From Tritrichomonas musculus (lineage: Eukaryota > Parabasalia > Tritrichomonadida > Tritrichomonadidae): a stretch of 64,000 nucleotides of DNA. Positions 27,378-36,496 of the stretch are shown in pieces. The position numbers and the translations under genes were made by a program. The DNA is taken from the NCBI GenBank assembly GCA_039105265.1, contig JAPFFF010000048.1:310001-374000 (forward strand). Reading direction: 5' to 3'. Each line of letters opens with the position of its first letter. Positions within the stretch are counted from its first letter, which is position 1. The notes beneath the pieces were generated by a model. It made no database searches. It saw only the letters and a list, made by a program, of their open reading frames with translations, and was not told the DNA's origin.

Positions 27378-28493
27378 TTAATTTAAATCAAAACCTCCAT
27401 TATTGTTATTATTATTATTATTTTTGTCATTTGGGTCTGAAACGATTCTAAAACTATAACGTTTTGTTGATTGTGGTTGTTTCTTCTGGTCTTGCTGATT
27501 ATCAAGTGAAGTTGACAAGTCTTCAAAAGTATCATTATTTATGTTTTGTTGTCGTTCAGAATAATTTGATGTCTTATTAGGATTTGGTGTTTCAAAATAA
27601 AAGCCTTGTGATTGATTTTGATTTCTTACATGCCAATCGTCTTCAATTTCCATAGGTTCATAGCTTGTTGGATAATTTGGTTTTGTACTTATGGCTGATG
27701 CTGAAAAATGAACTTTGTTATCATTTTCTTTTGATTTATGCTTTCTTGGTGGATTGGGAGTTAATGATTTAATATTTTCTGTTGTTTCATTTGCTGTTGT
27801 TTCGTTATCGGGTTTTATATTTGGTTTGAATATAGGATATTCAGTGAATATAGTATCATTTCGAAAACCTAAATGTGCAGGTTTCTTCGGTTTATAATTC
27901 GTATTTTGATTTAAATCGTTCATTGTTTGTATTCTAATATCATTGGTGTCAGAACCTGGTTCTGTGTTATCATAGAAATCAATTATCGGTATTAAGTTTG
28001 GATTATCATAAACGGTGAATGATATATATGTTTTATTTGCATTAGGATTATAACCTGTATCAGCTGCAGTAATTATATTATTAAATGCATTCATGAATAC
28101 CTCATAAGTAAAAGCGAAATTTACTCTATTAAAATAAGCTTCACCATCATATTCTACATAATAATTTGTTATATCTTTAGGTGTGTTATCATTTAATAAT
28201 ACAAATACAGGTTCTTGAAATCCTGGTAGTATCTTTCGTATAAATATGTATGACGGACTATAAATTCCATCACCAATTAAATATAACATCCATGCAGGTC
28301 TAGTCGTTAATGTTGTACCTTTATAAATACTTTGAACTTGCCTCGGAAATGTAAAAGTTGATGGAAAAATATAAATTGACCTTGATTCAGTAGTCGTAAT
28401 CATAGCAAATGCAATCGGTGCTACACCATTAATTTTATAATTACTCATATCAGCCAATTGATTCGGATTTAAATAAAATACATGAGAATCCAT
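27378..28493 (-). CDS. Polinton protein of unknown function (371 aa)
   Basis: The N-terminal half (1-170) is beta-rich and could be a compact virion domain (IAFAMITTTESRSIYIFPST, PAWMLYLIGDGIYSPSYIFI). The C-terminal half is disordered, Asn/Gln/Pro-rich and ends in an Asn run. A minor capsid (penton-like) role would fit its position next to other structural genes, but the sequence does not show it. The stop codons of this gene and the convergent 764-residue gene are adjacent. Confidence 0.6.
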   Translation of the reverse strand: MDSHVFYLNPNQLADMSNYKINGVAPIAFAMITTTESRSIYIFPSTFTFPRQVQSIYKGTTLTTRPAWMLYLIGDGIYSPSYIFIRKILPGFQEPVFVLLNDNTPKDITNYYVEYDGEAYFNRVNFAFTYEVFMNAFNNIITAADTGYNPNANKTYISFTVYDNPNLIPIIDFYDNTEPGSDTNDIRIQTMNDLNQNTNYKPKKPAHLGFRNDTIFTEYPIFKPNIKPDNETTANETTENIKSLTPNPPRKHKSKENDNKVHFSASAISTKPNYPTSYEPMEIEDDWHVRNQNQSQGFYFETPNPNKTSNYSERQQNINNDTFEDLSTSLDNQQDQKKQPQSTKRYSFRIVSDPNDKNNNNNNNNGGFDLN

Positions 28494-28505
28494 TTTGAAT
28501 AGTCA

Positions 28506-28856
28506 TTAATAAATCAAAAGACAACTGAATATAAATGATTCAGGTTCAATAACGTTTCCTTTCATATCTGTGAACCATAAATGATATTCTTTTTTTGTGT
28601 TGTTCAGACACTCATATTTTCTGTATTTGGTTTGTCGTCTGTTAGCAAGCATAATGAAATGGTCACAGAAAGGCATGAATTCAACTATATCTGAATGAAC
28701 CATCAAATCACCGACAATATGTTGATTGACAACAGCCCCACAATACTGAACAACAATGTACTTCTTGTTGCGACTATAAACGAAATCATCAGGAAGATTA
28801 AAATCTTTTGATTGTGTGTGATAGTATCGTTTTGTGATTGGTTGTTTAGCTTTCAT
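28506..28856 (-). CDS. Polinton protein of unknown function (116 aa)
   Basis: Small, compact and beta-rich by eye (KKYIVVQYCGAVVNQHIVGD, EFMPFCDHFIMLANRR). It overlaps the start of the neighbouring integrase gene's end by 11 bp on the same strand, suggesting joint expression. Not assigned to a family; a small structural protein is one possibility. Confidence 0.6.
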   Translation of the reverse strand: MKAKQPITKRYYHTQSKDFNLPDDFVYSRNKKYIVVQYCGAVVNQHIVGDLMVHSDIVEFMPFCDHFIMLANRRQTKYRKYECLNNTKKEYHLWFTDMKGNVIEPESFIFSCLLIY

Positions 28857-29925
28857 TTTGCGTTTTATAAGTCAAAAAGAATACTTTATAATCATCATTC
28901 AAAGCATCTATTGATGAACAAACATATTTTGTGTACATGATTGGAACTGTTATTATTGTTTTGTTCTTCAGTGTTTTGTTAGTTTGACGCAAAGGATTTA
29001 ATAGTTTACATTTAACGTTTCCTGATTCATAACAAATGAATTCAGCAAGTTCATTGAATACTCTTCTTCGCTTTTCATGTTTCTTTTCTGTTTTTCCGTA
29101 ATCGGTGTGAATGAGTATTATATTTTTGGGTTTATATGACAGAAGACCTTTAAATCGTTGTTTTTGTTGAATCTCTTTCAATTGCATTGATTTGGCTCTT
29201 ATGTACTGCCATTCAAGGTCGCGGTCATCTTGCATCTGTTGAGGTGTTAGATAAATGTATTTTGATTGTCGTTTGTCAAGGTATTCATCAGTTTCTTCGT
29301 CAAATGATGTGTATAAAGGATTCAATAAACGAAGAGATGCATGAGGCGTGTTATTGTACCATTCAACCGTTTGTTGTATCAATACATTGTTTGTCATTCG
29401 TTGTTGTGATTGACCGAAAGCATTTCGTAATGTTCTGATTACTGCATCGACACATTTATGTGCATTCGTGAAAGGTGAATCATCAATGATTAACTTTATT
29501 TTGTTTGGTGCTTTGAATTTAATTGTGTGTTTGTCTAATTGATATCTTTGCTCTTCACCGTTGCAATAACTTTTGAATGCATTTGATATAAAAGCCTTTT
29601 CACCATCACATTTAATTGTTTCAATTCTGATATTTCTTTTATTGACTAGTTTATCAATTACTTTGATTACATAATACTCAGACTTGTAATCAATTGGTTC
29701 AACAATTAGGTATTTGGTGTTTACATTGATTATTACTAAATAAGCTTTATTTAATGCAAACATTATATCAATTTCGTACGCATACGGTTCAAATGAGAAG
29801 TCAGGTTTTGATAGTTTCTTTACTGTCTTCAATTGGTAATCCTTAATATAGGGCTCGGTTTTAATGCCCGTGTCTTTGATGTACTTGTATTTAGATTTGA
29901 AAGGATAGTTGATTGATTCATTCAT
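28846..29925 (-). CDS. Polinton RVE-type integrase
   Basis: 359 residues with the core of a retrovirus-like integrase: YEIDIMFALNKAYLVIINV (first acidic strand), RIETIKCDGEKAFIS (second acidic residue after a beta strand), then VDAVIRTLRNAFGQ and TVEWYNNTPHASLRLLNPLY, the latter matching the YN..pH..l...P signature of RVE integrases. The C-terminal 130 residues are basic. It would insert the element into host DNA. The neighbouring genes are unknown small proteins and the capsid gene. Confidence 0.88.
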   Translation of the reverse strand: MNESINYPFKSKYKYIKDTGIKTEPYIKDYQLKTVKKLSKPDFSFEPYAYEIDIMFALNKAYLVIINVNTKYLIVEPIDYKSEYYVIKVIDKLVNKRNIRIETIKCDGEKAFISNAFKSYCNGEEQRYQLDKHTIKFKAPNKIKLIIDDSPFTNAHKCVDAVIRTLRNAFGQSQQRMTNNVLIQQTVEWYNNTPHASLRLLNPLYTSFDEETDEYLDKRQSKYIYLTPQQMQDDRDLEWQYIRAKSMQLKEIQQKQRFKGLLSYKPKNIILIHTDYGKTEKKHEKRRRVFNELAEFICYESGNVKCKLLNPLRQTNKTLKNKTIITVPIMYTKYVCSSIDALNDDYKVFFLTYKTQNES

Positions 29926-30012
29926 TTGAATCGCAAAAATAAAGCATTAATTTATGAAGGAACTCTGTTCCCTTTTGCAAAGCAAAATGATTATTTAATG
30001 AAATCATTATTT

Positions 30013-31956
30013 TTATTCATTTGCTTGACTTCCTTGTGGAGATTCGTCATCAACGTAAACCAATCCGTCAAGAGATAGTTTAAAGTAAGAGTCCCTAGTT
30101 ATCCATAATTGAGTCGGAGGAGGTTTGACAATGGTTCCATCTGGTTCAACAACATTGAAATATGTGTCATCATCTCCTGTATATATTGGTTGCCCATTGA
30201 CTTGTATCTGAACGTTTCCGAAACCTCCATCAAGTCCGTCATAACAATATCCTGCACTTGCTCGTTCTGTTTGAATGTTGAATACAAATGATGTTGCATC
30301 ACTGATTGTGTTGTTGTATCTCTTACCGTTAGCGTCATTCTTTGGCATTGTCATCGAATCCTCAAATTCCTTTGTGCATGAAAGAGTGATTGCATCTAAA
30401 TCACCAGCCGTTAATTGATTTTCAAAGAATCGTGCACCAATGGTTGAAACGTTTTCGTCTGGGAAGTTCTTTCCACCAATATTCAAGAAACAGTTTTGAT
30501 AAACTGGATTTTCAAAGACAGTTAAATCATTATGATGCTTTGGAAACATGATTGATAAATTAGTTGCATTGATTAATGGGATATTCAATGTTGACTTGAT
30601 TCCGTTTGCTGCTGGAGCGATTGGAAAAGCATGATAATCAACTTTTTGTGAAGGAATGATTAAACCTTGTCTTAAAATGTCTTCAATTCCTTGTCTTGTA
30701 GCTTCACAAACTCCAAAGCCTTGCATATTAGATTTACAAGCTGTGATGGTCATTCGATTAACTGTTAATGTTGCTGTTTGTTTTGAATAATGAGCGCTCA
30801 TCAACTTGTTGGCTTCAGTTTTAGATACAAAGTTAACGTAAACATGACCTGCATGTGATGGTTGAGGTAATTTACCATGTTCTTTGGTATAATGGGCTTG
30901 ACAAATTGCTTTATTATCATCAGTCTTTTCAATTCCAAGTTCAGTAAATTCATCATCAGTAAAGCTAAATATTAATGAACAATTTTCAATCAGTTCATCG
31001 AAATCACCTCCAGATGCAGATACGTATTGTTCTCTAACTTCATACTTCAATTGATATTTCGTTGGTGTTGGTTCAGGTGATGGTGGGTCTGGATTGTCTC
31101 CAGGTCCTGGAATCACTGCTTGATTACCAATTTGTGTGAATTGATGTTTGAGGTGTCCTCGTGCTTTGATTTCCTTTAGTCTGTTTAATTCTTCCATCGA
31201 TATTGAATCATTATCTTCAAGAAATACTTTTGCTTCAGCAACTGTGTAAGGGTCTAATACTGCCCAAACAAGACCAGCGGGACTAACTTGAAAACGAATT
31301 GATAAATCACCAATGATTCCGTTAGGGAATAAATCGAATGCTTGTAATGCGAGCAAATCATCAAAAGGAACATTCAAATCAAATTCGACTTCACTTCTTC
31401 CTGTGTTCTTAAATGAATTCAAGTTGACATAAGCTCCTGCATGTGTCTGTGAATAGTTGCTAATGTTTTCCCACAATGAATGAACGAATCTGCGACGTTT
31501 CTTCTCGGCTTCTGGTTTAACTGAAGAATATAAGAAGCCCTCACGAATGCATTCATTCTGTTGGTATCCGACATTGACATTATTATGAAGAATCTCTAAC
31601 CTGTCAAACAACTGGTTTGATGATTTGAAACCGACAAACAGTTTGTACAAGTTGTTGGGGTCATTGATTTCATTTAATTTACTCATATCTGTATTCAATG
31701 ACAAATCTAATTTAACGTGAAATGTTAAGAAACCTTTATCAATATCACTTATGAAGTGGTCAGGATGTGTTAAACTTATTTGCGAATATTGTCCTTGATG
31801 AAATGGAGCTGGTTGGTCATGACAGTCAACAGTTCTAAATGAAAATGAACGCGTACCGTCATTGACATTAATCATGTTTCTCATCTCTTCAAATGCATGA
31901 AGAACGTTTCCTGTTTCAGTGCGAAGATTATGGGCTCTCTCGTTTCTGTATAACAT
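30013..31956 (-). CDS. Polinton major capsid protein (double jelly-roll type)
   Basis: 647 residues. The N-terminus with TRSFSFRTVDCHDQPAPFHQ, ISDIDKGFLTFHVKLDL and FDRLEILHNNVNVGYQQNE resembles the opening jelly-roll of Polinton capsid proteins, and the length is in the usual 550-700 range. A second beta-rich half begins after a proline-rich linker (PGPGDNPDPPSPEPTPTKYQ, about residue 290). It would form pseudo-hexameric capsomers. The divergent small pX/pVI-like gene starts 49 bp away, so the two virion genes likely share a promoter region. Confidence 0.82.
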   Translation of the reverse strand: MLYRNERAHNLRTETGNVLHAFEEMRNMINVNDGTRSFSFRTVDCHDQPAPFHQGQYSQISLTHPDHFISDIDKGFLTFHVKLDLSLNTDMSKLNEINDPNNLYKLFVGFKSSNQLFDRLEILHNNVNVGYQQNECIREGFLYSSVKPEAEKKRRRFVHSLWENISNYSQTHAGAYVNLNSFKNTGRSEVEFDLNVPFDDLLALQAFDLFPNGIIGDLSIRFQVSPAGLVWAVLDPYTVAEAKVFLEDNDSISMEELNRLKEIKARGHLKHQFTQIGNQAVIPGPGDNPDPPSPEPTPTKYQLKYEVREQYVSASGGDFDELIENCSLIFSFTDDEFTELGIEKTDDNKAICQAHYTKEHGKLPQPSHAGHVYVNFVSKTEANKLMSAHYSKQTATLTVNRMTITACKSNMQGFGVCEATRQGIEDILRQGLIIPSQKVDYHAFPIAPAANGIKSTLNIPLINATNLSIMFPKHHNDLTVFENPVYQNCFLNIGGKNFPDENVSTIGARFFENQLTAGDLDAITLSCTKEFEDSMTMPKNDANGKRYNNTISDATSFVFNIQTERASAGYCYDGLDGGFGNVQIQVNGQPIYTGDDDTYFNVVEPDGTIVKPPPTQLWITRDSYFKLSLDGLVYVDDESPQGSQANE

Positions 31957-31962
31957 TTATGA
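31957..31962 (-). promoter_or_regulatory. Inr-like TCATAA directly before the capsid-gene ATG
   Basis: On the minus strand the sequence reads TCATAAATG, the same layout as at the polymerase gene. It matches the trichomonad initiator TCAYWW. Chance is possible given the AT-richness. Confidence 0.3.
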
Positions 31963-31991
31963 TTGAATAAAAAGGAAATAAAACACTTTTA

Positions 31992-31997
31992 TCATTA
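31992..31997 (+). promoter_or_regulatory. Inr-like TCATTA upstream of the pX/pVI-like gene
   Basis: Fits TCAYWW and lies 8 bp before the ATG, in the 49-bp gap shared with the divergent capsid gene. Weak on its own. Confidence 0.28.
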
Positions 31998-32005
31998 ATT
32001 AAATT

Positions 32006-32260
32006 ATGGGTGTCGGTATATTCAACAAAATCAAGAACGCATTTAAATCAATTGGCGGCAAAGTAAAATCATTCGCTCAGAAAGCAGTTAAAGCATTACC
32101 AAAAGTTGTTGATGTTGGAAAGCAAATCGTTGACAGAGTTAAACCGATTACACAATTCATTCCTGGTGTCGGTCAGGTTGTTGACGCAATTGATACAGGT
32201 TTAAATGTTGCTGACAGAGTTGGGAGATTTGGAAAATCAATATTGAATGAAGTTAAATGA
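32006..32260 (+). CDS. Small amphipathic pX/pVI-like virion protein
   Basis: 84 residues, strongly basic, with amphipathic helices (NKIKNAFKSIGGKVKSFAQK) and a Gly/Pro-hinged hydrophobic middle (ITQFIPGVGQVVDAID). This composition matches the membrane-active or core peptides (pVI, pX) of adenoviruses and the PX protein of Polintons. The position beside the major capsid gene supports a virion role. Too short for a firm homology claim by eye. Confidence 0.6.
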   Translation: MGVGIFNKIKNAFKSIGGKVKSFAQKAVKALPKVVDVGKQIVDRVKPITQFIPGVGQVVDAIDTGLNVADRVGRFGKSILNEVK

Positions 32261-32296
32261 AAAACAATGAATTATAATGATTTAATATAATTATAA

Positions 32297-32773
32297 ATGA
32301 ATGAAAACATTAATGAACTTAAAGTTATAAATGATAATGTAAATGAATCAAAAGTATTTAAATCAATTGAAGAGTTCAATTTGTTCTATCAAAAGAATAT
32401 CGAGCAAATGAAATCACAAACGACTAACTATTTGAACAAGATTTATAAAATCATCACTAATGACGGCAACGAATACAAAATCACTAAGCGAAATTGTACA
32501 GACGGTAAAAGACTTAACGGCGACATTTATTTGAAGAAAGTTGGGAACACAATCACTAAAACACTTGAAAATGACAACATCAAAGCTGATATATCATTAA
32601 TGAAAGAATCGATTAACGAACTCAATGAATTAATAAATCAATTGAACAACAAAAATAAAATACTTGAAGAACATATTAATAAGCTTTCAAACGTTGTCGA
32701 CCAACAATCAAAAGTTATTAATGAATATGTATTAAATGTTGTTGCTCCTGACAACCACAGAATGATTAAGTGA
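32297..32773 (+). CDS. Polinton coiled-coil protein (158 aa)
   Basis: Basic middle segment (EYKITKRNCTDGKRLNGDIY) followed by a long coiled coil (IKADISLMKESINELNELIN...). No family recognised. It follows the pX/pVI-like gene by 36 bp on the same strand; its 3' end overlaps the convergent small gene by about 40 bp. Confidence 0.6.
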   Translation: MNENINELKVINDNVNESKVFKSIEEFNLFYQKNIEQMKSQTTNYLNKIYKIITNDGNEYKITKRNCTDGKRLNGDIYLKKVGNTITKTLENDNIKADISLMKESINELNELINQLNNKNKILEEHINKLSNVVDQQSKVINEYVLNVVAPDNHRMIK

Positions 32774-32965
32774 ATCATGATGATTTAATGATTTAGTCGT
32801 TTTTGGAGGTGGTTCATGAAATATATTTCCTTTTTCATTATAACATTTCACTGTTGGTGCTGAATTTATTTTTGTTCTATTCTTTTGCATCGTTAATTGT
32901 AATCTATCAAAATGGTTTTTATGCTTATCGTCATGAACGGTTCTTAATTGATTAATAGCAGACAT
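32732..32965 (-). CDS. Small basic Polinton protein (77 aa)
   Basis: His/Lys/Asn-rich short protein starting MSAINQLRTVHDDKHKNHFD. It is kept because it has its own ATG close to a divergent start (14 bp from the 32980 gene), and the gene spacing matches the rest of the element. It could still be spurious, as about 40 bp overlap the neighbouring gene. Confidence 0.4.
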   Translation of the reverse strand: MSAINQLRTVHDDKHKNHFDRLQLTMQKNRTKINSAPTVKCYNEKGNIFHEPPPKTTKSLNHHDSLNHSVVVRSNNI

Positions 32966-32979
32966 TTAATTATTATTAA

Positions 32980-33207
32980 ATGAGTGAACTAACAGAATAC
33001 AAGAAAGAAATACCAGAACTAAAACGAATCAAACGAGGATTGAAAGAAAAGTGTTATGATTACAAACAATGTCTCAACAATATCAAATCAGGAATGTTGG
33101 GCTCTGACGGTCTTGCCGTTCGTGAGTCTCTTATCGAAGACATCAACAGCCTCAAAAATAAAGTTCATCAGCTTGAGAATGAATTAAATGAACTGTCTAA
33201 TAAATGA
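32980..33207 (+). CDS. Small coiled-coil Polinton protein (75 aa)
   Basis: Highly charged helix (TEYKKEIPELKRIKRGLKEK) ending in a Leu/Glu/Asn heptad pattern. The last 14 or so codons lie within the right terminal inverted repeat, so part of the gene is duplicated at the left end. Function unknown. Confidence 0.5.
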   Translation: MSELTEYKKEIPELKRIKRGLKEKCYDYKQCLNNIKSGMLGSDGLAVRESLIEDINSLKNKVHQLENELNELSNK

Positions 33208-33412
33208 ACATCAATTGATGGTAATCATTAAATGAGTTCATATTATTTTTGTTCATTAGTCGTGTTGACGGCGGGCTTTAGCCTGACGGAAACCGACTGA
33301 TATATACTACTAAAACAAGTTCAAAGATGTAAATTCTAAAATGAAGATTCAAAAGTGGCGACCGTCAATCTCAATTTTATCTCACCCCACCAAATCAACA
33401 CCCTTACTCTCT
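33166..33412 (-). repeat. Polinton right terminal inverted repeat
   Basis: Inverted partner of the left end, near-identical. Its inner part overlaps the 3' end of the small coiled-coil gene at 32980-33207, so the last codons of that gene are duplicated in the left repeat as non-coding sequence. Confidence 0.9.
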
Positions 33413-33512
33413 TCACTCATTAAAATATGTTTTATGCATTGCCGAGTATTGCACATGTAAAAATAAAATCCAATGTTTTCAATATCTTCATGTGATAGCT
33501 TTGAAATTGTTT
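33413..33512 (-). pseudogene. Coding-like scrap abutting the right end of the Polinton
   Basis: A minus-strand frame reads as protein-like sequence (SKLSHEDIENIGFYFYMCNT) right up to the Polinton end. It may be the part of the interrupted gene lying upstream of the scrap at 12322-12557. Short, so only suggestive. Confidence 0.3.
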
Positions 33513-33936
33513 TTTAAAGATCATCTTTTCTATACGCAGTTTTTGAAGCTTACTTTCAAGATTTTTTCATTTCATTTTGCTTCAAACTTTTATATTATAA
33601 TAGTATTGTGACTAGGCCTTTTTAGATAATGCTATTTTCAGGAGTTAATGACACAGCATCAGTAGTAATTATTGCTCTTCTTTTATCTTTAACATTATTA
33701 TGTTTTTTATTATTTTTTACAGTCTTTTTATATTATAAAAATTGATAAGTTGTTTTTTTTTTTCTGAAGAATATGATGCAAAAAGTCTAACTTTAACATC
33801 ATTTTGATTTGTTCAAATAAAAGAATTTCTCTTATGCTAAAATCAATGATGCTGCAATCATCATGATTCTTTGTGAATAACCCCTTCACGAAGGATATTT
33901 TTGAAGGGAGTATTTTGAGTTTATTTAAAAAATAAA

Positions 33937-33980
33937 TGAAGTAGCTTTTTGAAGGCTACGCCTTTCAAAAAGCTACTTCA
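33937..33980. repeat. Perfect 44-nt hairpin
   Basis: TGAAGTAGCTTTTTGAA pairs perfectly with its inverted copy ending GCTACTTCA, then GGC pairs with GCC after one bulged base, leaving a loop of only about 3 nt. It is less AT-rich at the tip. It could form a cruciform in DNA or a stable stem in RNA. Confidence 0.7.
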
Positions 33981-34006
33981 ATTTATGTTTAATTATCAGT
34001 TTTATA

Positions 34007-34038
34007 ACTTTTTGAGTATTTTACAAAACTCAAAAAGT
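34007..34038. repeat. Second hairpin, 11-bp stem
   Basis: ACTTTTTGAGT and inverted ACTCAAAAAGT around a 10-nt loop, 26 bp after the longer hairpin. Both stems contain CTTTTTGA, so they may share an origin. Confidence 0.6.
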
Positions 34039-34587
34039 GATACCTAGATAATTTTTTTTTTTTTTAAACAATCATTATCACTTATTGCTGGTGAAGCTTG
34101 TGAGGATCATTCACAATGAATTCATTTTTTTATTTCTTGATATGAAAATCCACTTTTTCATTGGATGTATGTTATTAATCTTTTCACTTATGAATGATTT
34201 TCATTTAAGCCAGTAGTGATTTCAGTAAACCAGCGTTTTTCAAAAACATTTTCACAGGAAAATATTCAAATAAACTATTCAAAACATTATAAGTATTCAA
34301 TTCTATTTTATTTAGGTAACCAGTTTTACTTTAGAATTGATTTTTATTTTACGTTTTTTCATCGGACACAGAAAATTTGGTATACAAAAATACTCAATAT
34401 TTCATTAACCAAAAAATTATTTCAATACATAAAAAATATCAATTCTAAGGTAAATCAGAGTATTTGCCAAAATTGCTTTTTTAATAAAGTAAACCATTTA
34501 TATGGAGTATACTCAAATAATTTAAGAAATATTATTTTTGATGCCAATGATAAATACTGATCTCTTTTGCACATTTTTAATTATATT

Positions 34588-36066
34588 TAGACTAGGGATG
34601 GGAAACGGGCGCCCGAAACGTGCCCGGGCAATGTCAGATTGGTCATATCACCGGGCAAGAATGGGCACAAACGTCTTTTTTACATTGCCCGTTTTTGCTC
34701 GTTCTTGCCCATCTGATCGTTAAATTGATTGCCCGCTCATCTTTTTCTTTCCTGCCCGTAAATTTTATGAAATAGTAAAGGCTGCTTGTTCGATATTCGT
34801 CGAATCTTTTTTTTTTTTTTTTTTTTTTTTTTAGTTTCTTTCATTCCCAATTTCTCAACCTATACTCCATGTTGAAAAGATTTATTCATATCATCATGAT
34901 TGCAATTTATTTTTCATTTTTTATAAACAATAAGAAAATGATTTTTTTAAAAAAACTTGTTTAAATGAAAATATTATCACTTTTTTTACTCTTTTTTTTG
35001 GCTTATATAAAAAATTTTGATTTTTTGTTATTCTTAAAATGCATCATTTTTTATTCCCACAACTATTTCATTAACTATATAGTTTATTTTCAATATCTCA
35101 AAATTTAATTTGTTCCAAAAGGTTTTATTTATGAACTTATAGTTAGAATAGCATATATATTATTATACTGTTGTGTTAAAATTACTTTTTTATGTTAATG
35201 ACATAATATCTAATGAAATTTTTGTGTTATCAGAAAAGTAAATGTGATTTTTTTAATTTAATTATATTTAAAATATAAAAATCAATATATTCATGCATTT
35301 TTTTAAACAAAAATCATTCATAAACTTTATTTTGTCAATGCTTTTTTCTTAAAAAAAAAAAAAAAAAAGTTCGGAAAATATTCGAACCAAATTCTTTTTT
35401 ATGAAAATGGGCAGCTCCGGGCAATTGCCCAAAAAAGTGGAAACGGGCACTGCTTCGCCCGAAAAAACGTAAATAACCGTTTTGCCCGGGCAGCCCATTT
35501 TGCCCGTAAATTTGCCCGGGCATGCCCGGGCAGTACGTTTATTTCGGGCCCATTGCCCGCCCGTTGCCCGTTTCCCATCCCTAATTTAGACTTGTTATTC
35601 TCCGATTCTCGAGATCGATAATTGGTTGACTTTTTGATATCGATACATAAATATATACAAATTCTCGAGATCGATTTCAGAGATCGAGAATTTTTTTTTC
35701 TCAGCTTTTGATATCAGAATTTTCAATTAAACTTTTTGATAAATATATGATCGTAGTTTAATCTCAAATATTTCATAAAAAAGAATGTATTTTTTTGATT
35801 TTAATCTTAAAATAAACATCAATACATTCTATTATTTATTTTTAGATATAATAAAATCACAAATACCAATTATAATAAAAGATAAATCTGTTTGAGATCT
35901 CGAGATCTCGGTAAATGATATCAAGTTTACAATTATTTTTATATCACATTTCATGTCTGATATCTTGATAATCGATAATCTCGATATCAGATTTTTAAAC
36001 TGATAATCGAGTATCAGATGTAAAAAAGTGACGTTTTTGATATCGATTCTCAAAATAACAAGTCTT
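34588..36066. mobile_element. hAT-like MITE, family A, copy 2 (interrupted)
   Basis: The ends are TAGACTTGTTATTCTC and inverted AAGACTTGTTATTTTG, with a perfect 8-bp duplication ATTATATT (34580-34587 and 36067-36074). After its first five bases it is split by the GC-ended hAT-like element at 34593-35583. The original MITE body is about 480 bp, rich in CTCGAGATC and GATATC. Same family as 3696-4151 and 39225-39700. Confidence 0.82.
34593..35583. mobile_element. hAT-like non-autonomous element, family B, with GC-rich ends
   Basis: 991 bp. The terminal repeats are TAGGGATGGGAAACGGGC at both ends (inverted) and the 8-bp target duplication ATTTAGAC (34585-34592 and 35584-35591) is perfect. TAGGGATGGG-type ends with 8-bp duplications are typical of hAT. 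About 150 bp at each end are filled with repeated GCCCG/GCCCGGGCA motifs in both orientations, while the centre is extremely AT-rich (T run near 34808-34832, A run near 35351-35368). No transposase frame. Younger than the MITE it interrupts. Confidence 0.88.
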
Positions 36067-36074
36067 ATTATATT

Positions 36075-36496
36075 CAATATAGTAATTTAATTTTTATATA
36101 TATTATTCCATATATAAAAATTCATATATATATATATCGTATATAGTTATAAAGATGAATTTGGGACTTAATTTGAATAAATGATTAATTATCGATTTCA
36201 AAAATAAATTGAAAAGTAAAATAAATACTATTTATTCATTTTATTTCAATATCAAAAATGAATCATCAGATTACCAAAGTAATAATAGGAGGGAATAATA
36301 AATATTTGTATTAAATATTTTTCTTCAAAAAAGAAAACGAGGATAAATTCATATAACATATGACTAAATTATTAATATTTTTGAAAATAAGCAACTTTGA
36401 AATCTTTCGGTTCATGAGAAAAGATAAACTCTAAAGGAAATTGAATAAAACATTCAAAATTAATAAACTTTAACGTATATAATTTTAATAAAAAGG
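36075..36496. other. Intergenic, no gene seen
   Basis: AT-rich spacer with TA-dinucleotide runs near 36105-36145. It presumably holds the promoter of the tail-anchored protein gene; no clear motif. Confidence 0.45.

Larger units (their letters stand above)
12558..33412. mobile_element. Polinton/Maverick element, looks whole
   Basis: About 20.9 kb between inverted repeats of about 250 bp (12558-12811 and 33166-33412) that are near-identical, implying a young insertion. Recognised parts: A32-type packaging ATPase, protein-primed family B DNA polymerase, RVE-type integrase, double-jelly-roll major capsid protein, a pX/pVI-like small protein, a fibre-like protein and an HNH protein, plus several unknown genes. 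These match the core set of Polintons/Mavericks, first described in part from Trichomonas. An adenovirus-type protease was not recognised. The core genes are open throughout, so I see no obvious breaks. A 6-bp target duplication, usual for the family, was not evident at these ends. Genes are tightly packed on both strands. Confidence 0.92.
33513..34579. other. Intergenic, hairpins only
   Basis: AT-rich sequence with two hairpins (listed separately). The 115-codon open frame at 34216-34560 lacks an ATG at its start and looks like chance or an old remnant. No other feature seen. Confidence 0.45.

Noticed and set aside
33937-34038. Retron or attenuator-like RNA
   Set aside because: No reverse transcriptase or leader gene nearby and the genome is eukaryotic; kept only as hairpins.
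34216-34560. 114-residue open frame right of the Polinton
   Set aside because: Begins at GTG, aromatic/AT-driven composition, no recognised motif.
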